Origin: an uncultured Bacteroidales bacterium
Lineage (GTDB): Bacteria > Bacteroidota > Bacteroidia > Bacteroidales > P3
Assembly (NCBI GenBank): GCA_900317125.1
Contig: ONFR01000013.1
Location: 1 to 59,243, forward strand
DNA: 59,243 bases
Direction of reading: 5' to 3'
Under the pieces are notes generated by a model. It saw nothing but the letters and a program-made list of their open reading frames with translations, was not told the DNA's origin and ran no database searches. A program made the position numbers and the translations under genes. Shown here one piece after another: positions 7,228 through 14,314 of this stretch (positions within the stretch are counted from its first letter, which is position 1; each line of letters starts with the position of its first letter).

Positions 7228-7521
7228 TTACTTGTAGCGTTCCTTGTATTTGTCGATTTGACCCTTCATCGAGTCCACGCAATCTGCCACAGCCTCCTCG
7301 AAGGTATCGGCTTGTTTGCTGTTGAAGAGGGTTTGACCGGGGAGATTGAGTGAGAGTTCGGCAATCTTGTTATTGTCGCTCTCGGGCTTGTCGACTTTGA
7401 GGGTTACTTCGCATTTCACTGCGTTGTCAATAAGGCGGTCCAGTTTGGCCACTTTTTCATTCACGAATTTTTCCAACTTGGGGTCTGCCTTGAATTTTAC
7501 GGCATTGATTGTTGTGTTCAT
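7228..7521 (-). CDS. hpf: ribosome hibernation-promoting factor, HPF/YfiA family
   Basis: 97 residues, the size of short HPF/YfiA proteins. It starts MNTTINAVKFKADPKLEKFV, with the beta-alpha-beta-beta-beta-alpha pattern of the family: KVAKLDRLIDNAVKCEVTLK, a strand run NKIAELSLNLPGQTLF, and the C-terminal helix FEEAVADCVDSMKGQIDKYK. The protein binds the 30S subunit near the A/P sites and promotes inactive ribosome dimers or monomers in stationary phase. It follows the Xer recombinase by 10 bp, a pairing common in Bacteroidales, so both probably use the promoter at 8461-8468. Confidence 0.93.
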   Translation of the reverse strand: MNTTINAVKFKADPKLEKFVNEKVAKLDRLIDNAVKCEVTLKVDKPESDNNKIAELSLNLPGQTLFNSKQADTFEEAVADCVDSMKGQIDKYKERYK

Positions 7522-7531
7522 AGTGATCTCC

Positions 7532-8455
7532 TTACTTTTTATGTGCCCTTGGATGGGCGTGTTTATAGGTTTCTTTCAAATATTCTCTTGACACATGGGT
7601 GTATATCTCGGTCGATGCCAGCGAACTATGCCCCAGCAACTCCTTGATGGCGCTAATGTCCGCTCCCTCGTTCAGCATGTGTGTTGCAAACGTGTGGCGG
7701 AACACATGCGGACTTGTCCTGTCGGCGTTGGAGACGGGATGCATATACCGTTCGACAATGGCGTAAATCACATCGCCTGTGACGGCCTTGCCCTTGCTGG
7801 TAATCAGCAACTTGGCAGGCAACTCCCTATCGGGTTGCAGGGCATGTATCTGTGTCATCATCTCCTCACGTAACGTCAAATATCGCGATATATTGTTTGC
7901 CAACTCCAATTCGATAGGAACCACCCTGTCCTTGTTGCCCTTGCCCCTCACCTTGATGTAGCGCGCCTGCAGGTCGATACTGCCGGGCGTCAGCGACGCA
8001 AGCTCCGAGCGGCGAAGGCCCGTCTCATACAGCATACGCAGCACCAACCGCTCCGTCTCGCCATCGAACGTGTCGGGGAACTGGCTGGAATAGATGGTCT
8101 CCGCCTCCTTCTCGCGGAAATAGACAGGAAGCCTTTTGGGACGTTTCGGTGGAGTGATCTTCGCCATGATATCACGCTCAAACCCTTCGTACATACGCAG
8201 GTATTTAAACCATGCCCTCAGGGCAGCCATCTTCTTCACCATCGTGCCCGGACGCTGGCCCTTCAAGGTCTGCTCCAACTGCCAATCGCGCACCATGGCC
8301 GCTGTAATCCCTTCCACCTCGTCAATGCCATGCAACTGCAGATAACTGGCGAAACTGTTGGTCACACCCACATAGTATTTCGTCGTGCCCGCAGCCATTC
8401 TACGCTCGTTCGAGACATAGTTGGCAAAGTGTTCTATGGCTTCTGTTACTTTCAC
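7532..8455 (-). CDS. tyrosine recombinase, XerC/XerD family
   Basis: 307 residues from GTG 8455. The longer open frame upstream would run through the promoter and adds unrelated residues. The N-terminal SAM-like core-binding domain (about 1-90) reads IEHFANYVSNERRMAAGTT. The catalytic domain has the first Arg in YETGLRRSELASL, then the box II motif HVFRHTFATHMLNEGADISA (H-x-x-R), LGHSSLASTEIYTHV (His and nucleophile Tyr). This complete R..K..HxxR..H..Y set indicates an active site-specific recombinase, most likely a chromosome-dimer resolution or integrase-like Xer enzyme. Which of XerC and XerD cannot be decided. No mobile element is visible around it. The -7 element ends 5 bp before the GTG. 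Confidence 0.92.
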   Translation of the reverse strand: MKVTEAIEHFANYVSNERRMAAGTTKYYVGVTNSFASYLQLHGIDEVEGITAAMVRDWQLEQTLKGQRPGTMVKKMAALRAWFKYLRMYEGFERDIMAKITPPKRPKRLPVYFREKEAETIYSSQFPDTFDGETERLVLRMLYETGLRRSELASLTPGSIDLQARYIKVRGKGNKDRVVPIELELANNISRYLTLREEMMTQIHALQPDRELPAKLLITSKGKAVTGDVIYAIVERYMHPVSNADRTSPHVFRHTFATHMLNEGADISAIKELLGHSSLASTEIYTHVSREYLKETYKHAHPRAHKK

Positions 8456-8460
8456 GATTG

Positions 8461-8468
8461 CAAAGATA
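8461..8468 (-). promoter_or_regulatory. -7 promoter element for xer-hpf
   Basis: TATCTTTG on the minus strand, a perfect TAnnTTTG match, is only 5 nt from the GTG start of the recombinase. That implies a leaderless or nearly leaderless transcript. Confidence 0.65.
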
Positions 8469-8728
8469 CGCAAAAAAAACGTATCAAATGTTAAAACCTC
8501 AAAATTTTTTTTCCTATTACCTTCCGTGGCGCACCACAATCGCCACATACTAAACAGCAAACACCTTGCTGAACAACGCGCAAAGCGAACACTCCATCCT
8601 CCCATTCCGCCCCTCGACAGGCCGTCAATCCAACCCCGTGCATGCCCGATACCGTTGCCCTGACGGTGGTCGCAGCCTCTTTTTTATTGTTTTTTGCAAC
8701 AAACACCTGCCGTATCAACATTATTTCG

Positions 8729-8736
8729 TATCTTTG
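8729..8736 (+). promoter_or_regulatory. -7 promoter element for rseP-like gene
   Basis: TATCTTTG, a perfect match to the Bacteroidota -7 consensus, lies 37 bp before the ATG at 8774. Confidence 0.65.
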
Positions 8737-8773
8737 CACGTTTAATATTAATACCTTAAGGAATTCTAACTGT

Positions 8774-10177
8774 ATGAAAGCCATTATATTCCTCGTCAGT
8801 TTGACGCTACTCGTAGTCACCCACGAGCTGGGGCATCTGCTCTTCGCCAAACTGTTCCACACCCGTGTACGCCGTTTCTATGTCTTCTTCAACTGGAAAT
8901 TCTCCATCTTCAAAGCCAAGAAGTTCAATGGCAAATGGCACTTCCTATTCTTCAACTCCAAGACCCCCGAATCGTGGGAAGAAGCCAATCTGCGTCCCGA
9001 AGACCAGAACAACACCCTTTGGGGCCTGGGCTGGATACCCCTGGGCGGCTACTGCGACATCGCAGGCATGGTTGACGAGACCAAAGGGGCCGACGATCTG
9101 GAGAAAGAGCCTCAACCCTGGGAATACCGCACCAAGCCCGGCTGGCAGCGCCTGTGCATCATCTCGGGCGGCGTGCTGGTCAATTTCATCTCCGCACTGA
9201 TTATCTACGGCGCCATTTTCTCCCACTGGGGAAAAGACGAACTGCCCCTGCGCAACGCCACCCTGGGCTACGAATACCACCAGGTACTCCTTGACCAAGG
9301 CTTCCAAAACGGCGACATCATCTACGCCATCGACGGCGAAGAGCAATTCGACTTCACAGCAGCAACCAAGAAGCTGATACTCGACAAGCCCCGCACAGCC
9401 ACCCTCCTGCGTGGCGACAGCCTGGTGACCATCACCTTCAGTCCTGACCTCCTCTCCACAATCGTAAACGAGAACCCCAAACATCTCATGACCCCCCGCA
9501 TCCCGTTTGTGGTCAAGGACTTCTCAGCAGGCTCGCTGGGCAAACGCTGCGGCATTCAGATAGGCGACAGCCTGGTAAGCGTCAACGGCATACTCACCCC
9601 CGCTTCCACTGATTTGACCAAAGCCCTCTCCACCTGCGCCGGCGACAGCATCGTGCTCGGCTACTACCGCGACAACCGCTACCAAGAGAGCCATATCCTT
9701 TTGGGCAGCGACGGCAAACTGGGCATCTATGCCGTCAGCGACATGTCCCGGTTCTTCACGGTCAACCATATCGACTACACGCTCCTCCAGGCCATCCCCG
9801 CAGGCATCAGCTACGGCTGGGAGACCCTCGTCACCTACGTCTCCTCGCTCAAGATACTCTTCACCAAAGACGGAGCCAAAAACCTCGGCGGCTTCATCAC
9901 CATCGCCACCCTCTTCCCCGACCACTGGGACTGGCTCGCCTTCTGGAACCTCACCGCACTGTTGGCCGTGGTCCTCGCCTTCATGAACATCATCCCCATC
10001 CCCGGCCTCGACGGCGGCCATATCGTCATCACCCTTTGGGAGATGATAACCCGCAAACCTGTCAATGAAAAAGCCCTCAACGTCATCCAGAACATCGGCA
10101 TGATCATCCTCCTGCTGCTGCTGGTCATCGCCAACGGCAACGACCTCATCAAAGTCTTCAACCAACTGATGCAATAA
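8774..10177 (+). CDS. rseP: RseP-like site-2 membrane metalloprotease (M50)
   Basis: 467 residues from ATG 8774, chosen because MKAIIFLVSLTLLVVTHELG is the expected first helix and the promoter at 8729 would otherwise be inside the gene. Zinc ligands are HELGH (about residues 21-25) and the Asp of the C-terminal NIIPIPGLDGGH. A central region contains PDZ-like segments (around KRCGIQIGDSLVSVNG). The protease cuts membrane-embedded anti-sigma factors and signal peptide remnants in the inner membrane. It is followed after 23 bp by an LptF/G permease, giving an envelope-biogenesis operon. GC content is high here and codons favour C in the third position. Confidence 0.92.
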   Translation: MKAIIFLVSLTLLVVTHELGHLLFAKLFHTRVRRFYVFFNWKFSIFKAKKFNGKWHFLFFNSKTPESWEEANLRPEDQNNTLWGLGWIPLGGYCDIAGMVDETKGADDLEKEPQPWEYRTKPGWQRLCIISGGVLVNFISALIIYGAIFSHWGKDELPLRNATLGYEYHQVLLDQGFQNGDIIYAIDGEEQFDFTAATKKLILDKPRTATLLRGDSLVTITFSPDLLSTIVNENPKHLMTPRIPFVVKDFSAGSLGKRCGIQIGDSLVSVNGILTPASTDLTKALSTCAGDSIVLGYYRDNRYQESHILLGSDGKLGIYAVSDMSRFFTVNHIDYTLLQAIPAGISYGWETLVTYVSSLKILFTKDGAKNLGGFITIATLFPDHWDWLAFWNLTALLAVVLAFMNIIPIPGLDGGHIVITLWEMITRKPVNEKALNVIQNIGMIILLLLLVIANGNDLIKVFNQLMQ

Positions 10178-10200
10178 CCCACTGCGCGGACACCCCGGCC

Positions 10201-11628
10201 ATGAAGAAAGTCGACAAACTCATCCTCAAGTCCTTCCTCGGACCCCTCCTGCTCACCTTTGCCATCGCGGTGTTCGTGCTCCTCATGCAATTTGTCTGGA
10301 AATACATCGACGACCTCGTGGGCAAAGGCCTCGACGTAGGCGTCATTGCCGAACTCCTCCTCTACGCCTCCGCCACCTTTGTGCCCATGGCCCTCCCCAT
10401 CTCCGTCCTCTTTGCCTCCATCATGACCATGGGCAACTTCGGCGAGAAATACGAACTCGTGGCCATGAAAGCCGGCGGCATCTCCGTGCGCCGCATCATG
10501 TTCCCCATGGCACTCGTCGCACTTATTATGACCGGCGTGGCCTTCTACTTCGCCAACAACGTCCTGCCCGTGGCCATGTACAAATACCGCAACACCCTCT
10601 ACGACATACAGCGCAAAAAACCCGCCGTCAGCATCCGTCCCAGCGAATACTACGACGAAATCGACGGCTACGTCATCCGCATCAACCGCAAAGACCCCGA
10701 CGGGCGCACCCTGCACGACATCATCATCTACGACCACACCCAAGGCATCGACCGCACCAACATCATTGTCGCCGACCACGGCTACATGCAAACCACACCC
10801 GACGACAACTACCTCCTCTTCACCCTCTTCGAAGGCCACTCCTACTCCGAACCCACCGACGGCGAGAATGCCGAGTCGCGCCCTCTCACCAGCATCGGTT
10901 TCGACAAGCAGATACTCACCTTCGACATCTCCTCCTTTGCCTTCAAGAAATCCTCCGAAGACCTCTTCAGCGGCCACTACCAGATGCTCAACGTGGCCCA
11001 ACTCGATTCCACGGTAGACATGCTCACCGAAGGACTCAACGACCGCTACGCCGAATTCAACCGCAGCCTCATGCAGAAGATGCGTGCATACACCTATTAC
11101 CAAACACACCACGGCGACAGCAGCGTATACCTTGACGTGAAACAGGCACTTGCCGACACCAACGCCTTCCAACGCAAGAAAGTCATATCGCAGGCCCGCA
11201 TACAGGCCTTCAACGAACAGAACGATGTGCAGACCTACAACTCCATCATCGATTCCGACCGCGAATACATCAACCGCCACTGGATTGAGCTCATGCGCAA
11301 ATTCACCCTCTCCGTTGCCTGCCTGCTGCTGTTCCTCATCGGAGCCCCCTTCGGCTCCATTGTCCGCAAAGGCGGACTGGGCATGCCGTTGGTGGCCTCC
11401 GTCATCTTCTTCGTGCTATACTATGTCATCGGCATGATTAGCGAGAAGTCCGTCCGCGAGAGCGCTGTAGGTCCCGTCGGCATGTGGGTGTCCACGTTCG
11501 TATTCATTCCCATCGGCGCCCTGCTCACCTGGCAGGCCACCACCGATTCAAGCCTGTTCGACCTGGCCACCTGGAAACGCTGGCTCCGCATCAAAAACCG
11601 CCATAAGCACAAAACCGACAGCCAGTAA
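10201..11628 (+). CDS. LptF/LptG (YjgP/YjgQ) family lipopolysaccharide export permease
   Basis: 475 residues. An N-terminal helix pair begins DKLILKSFLGPLLLTFAIAV and continues with FVWKYIDDLVGKGL. A helix block about 50-115 is followed by a long periplasmic domain (about 120-345). Three C-terminal helices follow, with FLIGAPFGSIVRKGGLGMPL, the family signature. LptF and LptG form the transmembrane half of the LptB2FG ABC exporter that extracts lipopolysaccharide from the inner membrane. Bacteroidales versions have a longer periplasmic part than Escherichia coli, as here. I cannot decide between LptF and LptG. Ends just before the dyad repeat at 11651. Confidence 0.88.
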   Translation: MKKVDKLILKSFLGPLLLTFAIAVFVLLMQFVWKYIDDLVGKGLDVGVIAELLLYASATFVPMALPISVLFASIMTMGNFGEKYELVAMKAGGISVRRIMFPMALVALIMTGVAFYFANNVLPVAMYKYRNTLYDIQRKKPAVSIRPSEYYDEIDGYVIRINRKDPDGRTLHDIIIYDHTQGIDRTNIIVADHGYMQTTPDDNYLLFTLFEGHSYSEPTDGENAESRPLTSIGFDKQILTFDISSFAFKKSSEDLFSGHYQMLNVAQLDSTVDMLTEGLNDRYAEFNRSLMQKMRAYTYYQTHHGDSSVYLDVKQALADTNAFQRKKVISQARIQAFNEQNDVQTYNSIIDSDREYINRHWIELMRKFTLSVACLLLFLIGAPFGSIVRKGGLGMPLVASVIFFVLYYVIGMISEKSVRESAVGPVGMWVSTFVFIPIGALLTWQATTDSSLFDLATWKRWLRIKNRHKHKTDSQ

Positions 11629-11650
11629 ACCATCCCCCCACAACATAGTA

Positions 11651-11760
11651 GCGCCCTTCAATCCAGCATCCTTCTTCTATCGTTATCCTATCGTTATCTT
11701 ACCTGGTGACGGATAACGATAGGATAAGTATACTGTATCGATACAGGATTGAACGACGTC
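11651..11760. repeat. interspersed ~110-bp dyad repeat, copy 1
   Basis: It starts CGCCCTTCAATCCAGCATC and ends GGATTGAACGACGTC, so the ends are partly inverted (TTCAATCC / GGATTGAA). It contains ATCGTTATCTTAC at 11690-11702. A second copy at 42851-42961 has the same length, the same left end and the same internal block. It lies between convergent genes. Confidence 0.6.
11683..11727. terminator. 16-bp perfect stem between convergent genes
   Basis: TTATCCTATCGTTATC (11683-11698) pairs exactly with GATAACGATAGGATAA (11712-11727) around a 13-nt loop. It lies between lptF/G (ends 11628, plus) and the P-loop gene (ends 11770, minus) and could end transcription from both sides, although it has no T-run. 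Confidence 0.45.
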
Positions 11761-11769
11761 AGTGGATCG

Positions 11770-12786
11770 TCACCCGCGCCCACACTGCACCACGTCGTAG
11801 ACCGGGCACTGCAGTGCCTCGGACAGCTGGCGGCAGGCCTCGGCAGAATTGAGGGTATAGCCTTGCGGCGAGGTGGGGTTGAGGCACACGGCTATCAGGC
11901 GCGAGCGCTGCAGCACCTGCAGGGTGCCACCCCGCCGCGTGAAATCGGCAAAGGCGTCGGGGGTGATGAACAGTTTAGTGAAATCGCGGACTATGAGGAC
12001 GATGTCCTTGATGTTGGGGAGTGCGGAGAGGAACTTGAGCAACCGGTTGCTGACGGCTCCCGAAACGAAGAGGGTGTTGCCCCGGGCGAAGAGTTCCTTG
12101 CTGTCGGGGCCGAGAAGGAAGACGGACTGGATGCCCAGGTCGTGGACATTGTTGTCGCTGTCCACTATCCAAAGCCCGCTGTCGACGGCGGAGAGCTTGT
12201 CGCGGAGCGTGTCGGACACCTCGGGGAGGTTGATGAGCCGGTATACAAAGCGGGTGCGGGAGATAAGCTGCTGGAGATTGGGCGAGACGGCTGCGCCGGT
12301 GGCCAGAATCATGGCTTCGGTGACAGTGGGCGAGGCCAGACTGAGTCGCGACAGCGCCCCGTCGACAATGGACAGCTGCACGCCGCCCTGCCGGAACTGG
12401 GCTATCTGCTGCCGGAGGACACCGGTGGTGGCGGCCCCCGAGAGGAGGATACGTCCGGGGCAGAGCACCTGTGCTGTCACTAGCTGGCCAAGGGCTGTGC
12501 GCCGCTCGTCGACGGCAAGGATGCGCGAGACAAGCCGACGCTGCAGGTAGTGCTTGTGGGAGGTGATGAACTGCATGCCCTCGTAGAGGGTGATTTCGGG
12601 CTTGGCGGTAGCGTAGACGGAGTCTACCTGCTCGCCGTCGACACCGATGGAGGTGACAGCGGTGGAGATTCCAAGCTGGTGCAGCCGTCCCAAAAGATAG
12701 TTAAGACATACAGTCTTGCCAGTGTTTTTTTCCAGGCCTACGATGGACAGGCTCCGATAGTTGCGTAAGTTCTCTACGAATGGCAT
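11770..12786 (-). CDS. P-loop protein of unknown function
   Basis: 338 residues. A Walker A motif is near the N-terminus (IVGLEKNTGKTVCLNYLL, about residues 15-32), similar to the P-loops of MobB/DTBS-like NTPases. The rest has no domain I can name. It contains an alternating hydrophobic strand pattern (GRILLSGAATTG, IVDGALSRL, TEAMILATGAAVS), consistent with a Rossmann-like ATPase that handles a small molecule or a metal cofactor. It is divergently transcribed from the Ptb-like acyltransferase with 112 bp between them. Its own TAATTTTG element ends 8 bp before the ATG. A role near fermentation is suggested only by position. Confidence 0.8.
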   Translation of the reverse strand: MPFVENLRNYRSLSIVGLEKNTGKTVCLNYLLGRLHQLGISTAVTSIGVDGEQVDSVYATAKPEITLYEGMQFITSHKHYLQRRLVSRILAVDERRTALGQLVTAQVLCPGRILLSGAATTGVLRQQIAQFRQGGVQLSIVDGALSRLSLASPTVTEAMILATGAAVSPNLQQLISRTRFVYRLINLPEVSDTLRDKLSAVDSGLWIVDSDNNVHDLGIQSVFLLGPDSKELFARGNTLFVSGAVSNRLLKFLSALPNIKDIVLIVRDFTKLFITPDAFADFTRRGGTLQVLQRSRLIAVCLNPTSPQGYTLNSAEACRQLSEALQCPVYDVVQCGRG

Positions 12787-12794
12787 AGCGTGTG

Positions 12795-12802
12795 CAAAAT
12801 TA
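12795..12802 (-). promoter_or_regulatory. -7 promoter element for the P-loop gene
   Basis: TAATTTTG on the minus strand lies 8 nt before the ATG at 12786, giving at most a few nucleotides of leader. Confidence 0.55.
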
Positions 12803-12833
12803 CGAAAAAAAGTCGTATATGAAAGTTTTTTTG

Positions 12834-12841
12834 TAACTTTG
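12834..12841 (+). promoter_or_regulatory. -7 promoter element for the phosphate acyltransferase gene
   Basis: TAACTTTG fits TAnnTTTG and lies 57 bp before the ATG at 12899; it is divergent from the element at 12795-12802. Confidence 0.6.
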
Positions 12842-12898
12842 CAGACGGTTGGAGAAACCGAAACCCTATTGTTAAATTATTAATAAATTAATAGCAAG

Positions 12899-13807
12899 AT
12901 GATTACAAAATTAGACGACCTTCTGGAACTGGTCAAGACTAAAGGAAAGAAAAGACTAGTGGCCGCTTATGCCAACGACGACCACACTGTTTGCGCCGTG
13001 AGTGCCGCTGTGGACAAAGGTATTGTGGACGCCACCCTGGTGGGCGACATCGAGACCATCAAGAAAATCTGCGCCGCCGAGGGTATCAATCCCGATAAAT
13101 TCGAGCTGGTGCAGGAGGCCGACGAGAACAAGGCCGGTGTGAAAGCCGTAGGCCTGATTCGCGAAGGCAAGGGCGACATCCTGATGAAGGGTCTGCTCTC
13201 GACCGACAAGTATATGCGTGCCATCCTGAACAAGGAGACCGGCCTGATGCCCGGCAAGAAGAACGACATGCTGACCCACATGGCCGTGTTTGAGATTCCG
13301 CGCTACCACAAGCTGCTGGTGTGCAGCGACGTGGCCATTGTCCCCGCTCCCGACATGAAACAGAAACAGCAGATACTGAGCTATCTTATCAGCACTGCCA
13401 AGAATCTCGAGATTGAGAAGCCGAAGGTGGCACTGATTGCCGCCACCGAACAGGTGTCGACGGGTATGCCCGCCTGCGTCGAGGCTGCCATCATCAGCAA
13501 GATGGGCGACCGCGGCCAGATAAAGGGCGCTGTAATCGACGGCCCCCTGGCTCTGGATGTGGCCATTGACGCCGAGAGCGCCAAGACCAAGAAGGTTGGC
13601 GGCGAAGTGGCCGGCAATGCCGACTGCCTGCTGTTCCCCAACATCGAGAGCGGCAACGTGTTCTATAAGTGCTGCACCAAATTCGGCGGTGCCGAACTGG
13701 CTTGCATGGTGGTAGGCGCCAAGGTGCCCTGCATCCTCACCAGCCGTGGCGACAGCGCCAAGACCAAGCTGTACAGCATTGCTCTGGCAGCCCTCAACGC
13801 CAAATAA
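12899..13807 (+). CDS. ptb: phosphate butyryltransferase/phosphate acetyltransferase family enzyme
   Basis: 302 residues, the usual length of Ptb. The family pattern is complete: KRLVAAYANDDHTVCAVSAA, the GDILMKGLLSTDKYMRAILN block, MLTHMAVFEIPRYHKLLVCS, then IAATEQVSTGMPACVEAAII, VIDGPLALDVAID, GGEVAGNADCLLFPNIESGN and the C-terminal VPCILTSRGDSAKTKL. These enzymes interconvert acyl-CoA and acyl phosphate, feeding a kinase that makes ATP. A butyrate kinase normally adjoins ptb, but none is in this window, so the true acyl substrate is unproven. A 15-bp dyad separates it from the PAS gene. Confidence 0.85.
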   Translation: MITKLDDLLELVKTKGKKRLVAAYANDDHTVCAVSAAVDKGIVDATLVGDIETIKKICAAEGINPDKFELVQEADENKAGVKAVGLIREGKGDILMKGLLSTDKYMRAILNKETGLMPGKKNDMLTHMAVFEIPRYHKLLVCSDVAIVPAPDMKQKQQILSYLISTAKNLEIEKPKVALIAATEQVSTGMPACVEAAIISKMGDRGQIKGAVIDGPLALDVAIDAESAKTKKVGGEVAGNADCLLFPNIESGNVFYKCCTKFGGAELACMVVGAKVPCILTSRGDSAKTKLYSIALAALNAK

Positions 13808-13824
13808 CAGCAAAGTAGAATGAC

Positions 13825-13885
13825 ATATTGGTTACAGACGGCAAACCACACGCCAAGCGGGAAGGTCACTGTCTGTAACCAATAT
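13825..13885. terminator. long 15-bp stem downstream of ptb
   Basis: ATATTGGTTACAGAC (13825-13839) pairs exactly with GTCTGTAACCAATAT (13871-13885) around a 31-nt loop, 18 bp after the ptb stop and 26 bp before the PAS start. It could terminate ptb transcripts or protect the mRNA 3' end. Confidence 0.5.
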
Positions 13886-13911
13886 TTAATGCATCATGGT
13901 AATTAAACACT

Positions 13912-14256
13912 ATGGACAAGTATTTTGAAGGACTGAAAGGTATGGCCATCACGGTGTGCGACAAGGACGGCAACATTCTTGACATGAACCAGTGTTCGGC
14001 CGACGTGAACAGCCACGGCCAGAAAATAATCGGCAACAACCTTTTCGACTGCCACCCTCCCCGTGCGGCCGCCATTTTGAAAGACCTGCTGGAGAACGAG
14101 AAGTTGAACGCCTACACCATCGAAAAGAACGGCAAGAAGAAACTTATCTACCAGGTGCCCTGGTACGACGGCGAGGCATTCGGCGGACTGATAGAATTCT
14201 CGCTGCCCATCCCCTTCGAGATGCCCCACTACGTGCGGCAGCCCAAGACGGAATAG
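13912..14256 (+). CDS. stand-alone PAS domain protein
   Basis: 114 residues forming a single PAS domain: GLKGMAITVCDKDGNILDMN (beta strands A-B), GQKIIGNNLFDCHPPRAAAI (helix region), then KKLIYQVPWYDGEAFGGLIE (strands G-I). It has no output domain, kinase or helix-turn-helix. Similar solitary PAS proteins occur in anaerobic Bacteroidales and probably sense a small ligand, redox state or haem, or bind a partner. Cys and His occur together in DCHPP, where a metal or haem contact is conceivable. It lies between ptb and an outer-membrane receptor on the same strand. Confidence 0.8.
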   Translation: MDKYFEGLKGMAITVCDKDGNILDMNQCSADVNSHGQKIIGNNLFDCHPPRAAAILKDLLENEKLNAYTIEKNGKKKLIYQVPWYDGEAFGGLIEFSLPIPFEMPHYVRQPKTE

Positions 14257-14314
14257 CGCAGCACGGAGCAAGCACAATGGTTGATTATTGACATATAGCA
14301 TACCCAGTTTATAC

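Noticed and set aside
7532..8455. An integrative element driven by the tyrosine recombinase
   Set aside because: The gene sits with hpf in a housekeeping arrangement. No attachment-site repeats, tRNA gene or mobility genes are seen around it.
9835..11280. A 481-residue open frame on the minus strand opposite the rseP/lptF genes
   Set aside because: It is an antisense shadow of GC-rich codons, rich in Val, Gly, Asp and His with no domain. The plus strand carries clear RseP and LptF/G motifs across the same bases.
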